Source: Monoraphidium neglectum (taxonomy: Eukaryota; Chlorophyta; Chlorophyceae; Sphaeropleales; Selenastraceae). From it: a stretch of DNA of 10,352 nt. Location of the stretch: NCBI RefSeq assembly GCF_000611645.1, contig NW_014013519.1, forward strand, positions 30,665 through 41,016, read 5' to 3'. Position 1 is the stretch's first letter. Each line of letters opens with the position of its first letter. This document shows positions 7,220 through 10,352 of this stretch, one piece after another. Both the position numbers and the translations under genes were made by a program. Under the pieces are notes generated by a model. The model made no database searches, was not told the origin of the DNA, and was given only the letters and a program-made list of their open reading frames with translations.

Positions 7220-10200
7220 ATGTCGGTGCTCGCGGCCCAGCTGGCCCAGCTGGCCGGTCTGAAGGGCCCGCAAGAGAAGTGGGTTCGCGGGAAGGCCTCC
7301 CTGCTCTTCAACTATCAGCAGGCAGCCGACGTTGGCGCAGACACCCTCCTGTCCATCGCACAGACAGGTGCGCTGGCGCAATGGGTGCTCATTGCTGGAA
7401 ACTCCTGCTCATCATCGTTACTTGCTGCCCTTGTGTAGCGATCTGGTCTGCGTGCCGTCGCCGCGACTCATCACCGCGTATCCTCCCCTTTTGCAGGCGT
7501 CTCTCAGCTGATCCGCCTAGACAAGCGCTTCCATCCGTTCTCAGAACCCCTGTTCAGCCGTGCAGCCGTCGGCGTCTCGCGCGACCAGCTGACGGCGCAG
7601 GAGAACGCAGACCTGGATGCAAAGCTCAACCCATTCCTGCACCTGCTGGCGGACCACTTCCTGGCGCCAGCATGCTTCCAGGTCTTGGAGTTCTGCATCC
7701 GCAGATACAGGTGTGGCGGCCGTTCGCGGCCATTCACGCTCGGGCAGCCGCCGCCCGCATTGTGGCCGCCTTGCCCCACAGCGCATGCCTCCTGCGCCCA
7801 CCTCAATGCACACTCGTGCGCTCGCCTTCTCATCCCACCCGTTCCCAGGGTCCACGAGCTCAACCTCCCCGCGCTGCTGGCGGCTGCGCTGCCCTACCAC
7901 TCGACGAACGAGTTCTCGCGCCTCATCCAACTGTGCGCGCTCAAGGGCACCATCTGGGAGTGGCTCACACCTATCCAGGAGAGCGGCGCGCCGCTGCCCC
8001 GGCCGTCGCTGGTGCAGCGATGCGCCAACGACGAGGTGCGCGACTGTCCTGTGCGTGTGCGATGGGGGCACGTCCCATTCGCACTCGCAGTGCAGCCCCA
8101 AGCTCGCAGGCGCCTGCCACTCGCTCGCCCCGTGCCGAGCCTCCCGGCCCCACCGACCATGCTGCTCCACCCCGTGCGCCCAACCCCTCACATCGCAACC
8201 CGCATCCTCCGCCTTCCACCCAGGCCGTCCTGAAGTTTGTCACAGCAACAGCCGAGGCCCTGGGGTCTGGACCCCACCCCAGCCGCACCTACCTGTCGTT
8301 CTTCGCCGTCACGGCCTGCGAGCTCGTCGCGGCCGCCCCGCAGGTGCGGGCCCTGCCTGTTGGCGGCGCAGCGGCGCTGCGGGTCAAAAGGCCTGCGCTC
8401 GACGAGACATGTGGAAACGCGCCTGCTTGAGAAGACAAGATAACTGCTACTCGCGGCCGCGGGACCCCCGTTGTCCCCCTCTTGTCAGTCTCAAGGCCTC
8501 TGACTGGCCCCCCTCATGCAGCCACCCCTGAGCTGCGCCGCCGCGCTTTCGCCCCTGCAAGTAGGTGTCCGAGCGCCTGGTCTCGGCCCTGCTGCCGCCC
8601 GTTCTGGCAGGCCTGTCGGCCGGCTCGGGCCGCGACTTTGCCGCCGCATCGCTCATGGTGCTCAGCCACCTGGCCGCCCGCGCCGCACTCAGCCCCAAGC
8701 TGCTCGCCGGTGAGCGCCGCCCGCCCGCGCGCCCCCTCTTCCACGCGCGCCGGCCGCCGTCGGGGCCCTCTTCGCTGCGCGTGCCGCTGACGGGCGGCGC
8801 GTGGCACGTGCGCTGGGGGCTTTCGGGCCTGACGCTGTGTGGGTAGTCGGCGCTGCCTTGTTGCCCATGTCGGTCCGTGGCCAGAGACGAGAAACGAAAG
8901 CCGCGACTCCTGGCATTCTATGCCGGGCCCGTGGGCATTACAAGTTTGTATTCCCTGAGGCCTCGTACCGCGCGATTCGCTTGACTGCGAGTTCATGCCT
9001 GCGCTCCGCCCCATCCAACAGCCGCCCCCCGCCGGCCCCCGAAGCTTGTTGCCCGCCTGCCGACCGCGCGGCGGCGCCCCTCCTCGCCCTCCTTTCCCTT
9101 GATGGCTCGCAGCCGTGCTGCCTCTGGTGGCCAGGGCGTCGGCCACGCTCGGCCTCGCGACACCATTGATGCTGATCGCGCACGTCGCCAACACGCAGCC
9201 GCAGCTCGAGGCGCTGCCCCGCAAGGCTCTCAACGTGAGTGGGGATGGGGCGGGCGTTTGCGGGTGTCATGCCTCGTAGCTACCTGCTGACATGGCATTT
9301 GTATTGCTCGGCAGGATTTGGCCGGACGCCTTGGCGCATGTCACTTCGATGATGGGATCAGTGGCCCCATGTGGCGGGGCGGGCCGGCGCGCTGGCTTCA
9401 ACCCAGCCTCTCCCCCTTGCTCGCTCCGGCATCCCTGCCGCGCGGGTGGGGCTCCATCCCGTGCGGTCCCCTGTCCCCCTCGCATCCTCCCACCCCCCAC
9501 CCATTGCCTGCTCTAAACGCTGCTCCCATCGCCATGTGTGCCTGTTGCCCCCGTGGCACCCACCGCGCAGCACCTGCTGGCGCAACCCGACTTGGCCGCC
9601 CAGTTATCAGCCCTCCAGGCCAAGGGCGCGCGCCTCGCGCCCCTGCTCCGCCTCCTGCTCTCGGCGCTCGCCGCCGCCGCCGCGTCGCCGGACGAGCCGG
9701 CGCCGACGGGGGCCGCCGCGGCGGCGCTGCTGCGGAGCCTTGTCCTTGAGGTCGACCTGCAGCCCGGCCAGGCGCGGGAAGCTGCCGCGCAGCTGCTCGA
9801 TGCCGGCGCGGGGCTGATTGTGCAGAGCGGCGCCGGCGACGGGGAGGAGGGCAGCGAGCAGGAGGAGGAGGACGATGAGGGGGGCGCGGGCGGCGCGCTG
9901 CGGCGCGTACGCGGCGCGCTGCGTGCGCTCGATCTGAGGCACCCCGAGGAGGTGGACGCCGCGGTCAACGCCGCGTTGACCGACGCGCGGCGGCAGCAGC
10001 AGGAGGAGGGGCAGGGCGCCGCAGCCGCCACGCCGGCAGCACCGACAGCAGCGACGCCAAAGGGCGGGAAGAAAGGCAAGGCCGGCGCCGCGGCAGCATC
10101 AGGGCAGGAAGGGGCCTCGGCCGCCGCAACCGGCGGCGCGGCGGCGCGGCGGGAAGCTCTGTTCCGGCTGGTGCAGGCCTGCTTTGGCGCCAGCGCCCAC

Positions 10201-10299
10201 GCGCCCGTCGACGGCGGCGCGGATGCGGATTCGGACGCCGGCGAGGCGCAGACGCTGGCTGCGGCGGTGCACGCGCCCGCGGAGGGCGTCCGTATCATG
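7220..10299 (+). CDS. UTP10: UTP10/HEATR1, SSU processome HEAT-repeat protein (5' part)
   Basis: Exons: 7220-7367, 7497-7710, 7849-8035, 8224-8343, 8565-8709, 9113-9234 and 9571-10299, all bounded by GT-AG and joining without a stop into 555 residues. A further intron starts at 10300 (GTGAGT) and the gene leaves the window; human HEATR1 is about 2,100 residues. The N-terminus MSVLAAQLAQLAG matches the family start. Other family matches are SIAQTGVSQLIRLD, FSEPLFSRAAVGV, LPYHSTNEFSRLIQL, WEWLTPIQESGAPLP, KALNHLLAQPDLAAQL, LAPLLRLLLSAL and, at the end, HAPAEGVRIM against human HPLAPVRIL. In this family the protein sits in the nucleolus in the UtpA (t-UTP) subcomplex, which supports rRNA transcription and early 18S processing with U3 snoRNP; its helical repeats act as scaffold. 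Residues about 402-416 are acidic, 474-484 lysine-rich and the surroundings Ala-rich, probably a disordered algal insert. The start is fixed by homology; the upstream leader is unknown. Confidence 0.93.
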
Positions 10300-10352
10300 G
10301 TGAGTCGCCCCGCGTTTGCACAAGGGATGCACGCTCATGCCGCTGCTGGTTG

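Noticed and set aside
7279..8430. Plus-strand open frame of 383 residues overlapping UTP10
   Set aside because: It reads through exons in the wrong frame and through introns. Only its end (8224-8343) is real, as UTP10 exon 4.
9513..10298. Long minus-strand open frame (261 residues) opposite UTP10 exon 7
   Set aside because: It is antisense to a conserved exon, made almost only of Ala, Ser, Pro, Arg and Cys, and is expected in very GC-rich sequence.
1..10352. CRISPR array, tRNA or rRNA gene, bacterial-type system
   Set aside because: There are no regularly spaced repeats with unique spacers, no cloverleaf pattern seen by eye, and the spliced genes make the window eukaryotic nuclear DNA.

Overview
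The window looks like nuclear DNA of an intron-dense, GC-rich eukaryote, most likely a green alga (Chlorophyta). The signs are GC-rich exons split by many introns of about 120-460 bases, long (GT)n/(CA)n dinucleotide tracts, and CAG/CTG triplet tracts. Nothing in it is bacterial: there are no operons, no Shine-Dalgarno sites and no long uninterrupted reading frames that resemble proteins. The phylum is an inference; the genus cannot be read from the sequence.

Two split genes point away from each other. On the minus strand (about 3624 down to 280, probably leaving the window on the left) lies a vicinal-oxygen-chelate (VOC, glyoxalase I-like) gene. I could join eight exons in frame and a ninth with less certainty. 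They give a short hydrophobic N-terminus, one VOC domain with all four expected metal ligands (H76, E118, H138, E191), and a C-terminal helical extension I do not recognise. Two of its introns appear to use GC instead of GT donors. Its introns carry most of the microsatellites.

On the plus strand (7220 to 10299, leaving the window on the right) lies the 5' part of UTP10/HEATR1, a nucleolar HEAT-repeat protein of the small-subunit processome. Seven exons (555 residues) join in frame and follow the human protein's N-terminal region.

Between them is about 3.6 kb with no gene I can support. It holds a 16-bp perfect stem hairpin (4228-4267), a smaller hairpin (5035-5054), and an unusual repeat pair. 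In that pair, 64 bases at 4584-4647 recur at 4772-4953 split by a 118-base segment with canonical GT-AG ends on the minus strand. The upstream copy is therefore exactly what splicing of the downstream copy would give. About 5700-7140 is visibly less GC-rich than the exons. The two genes have no evident functional link: one is a metabolic or detoxification-type enzyme, the other a ribosome-biogenesis housekeeping gene.
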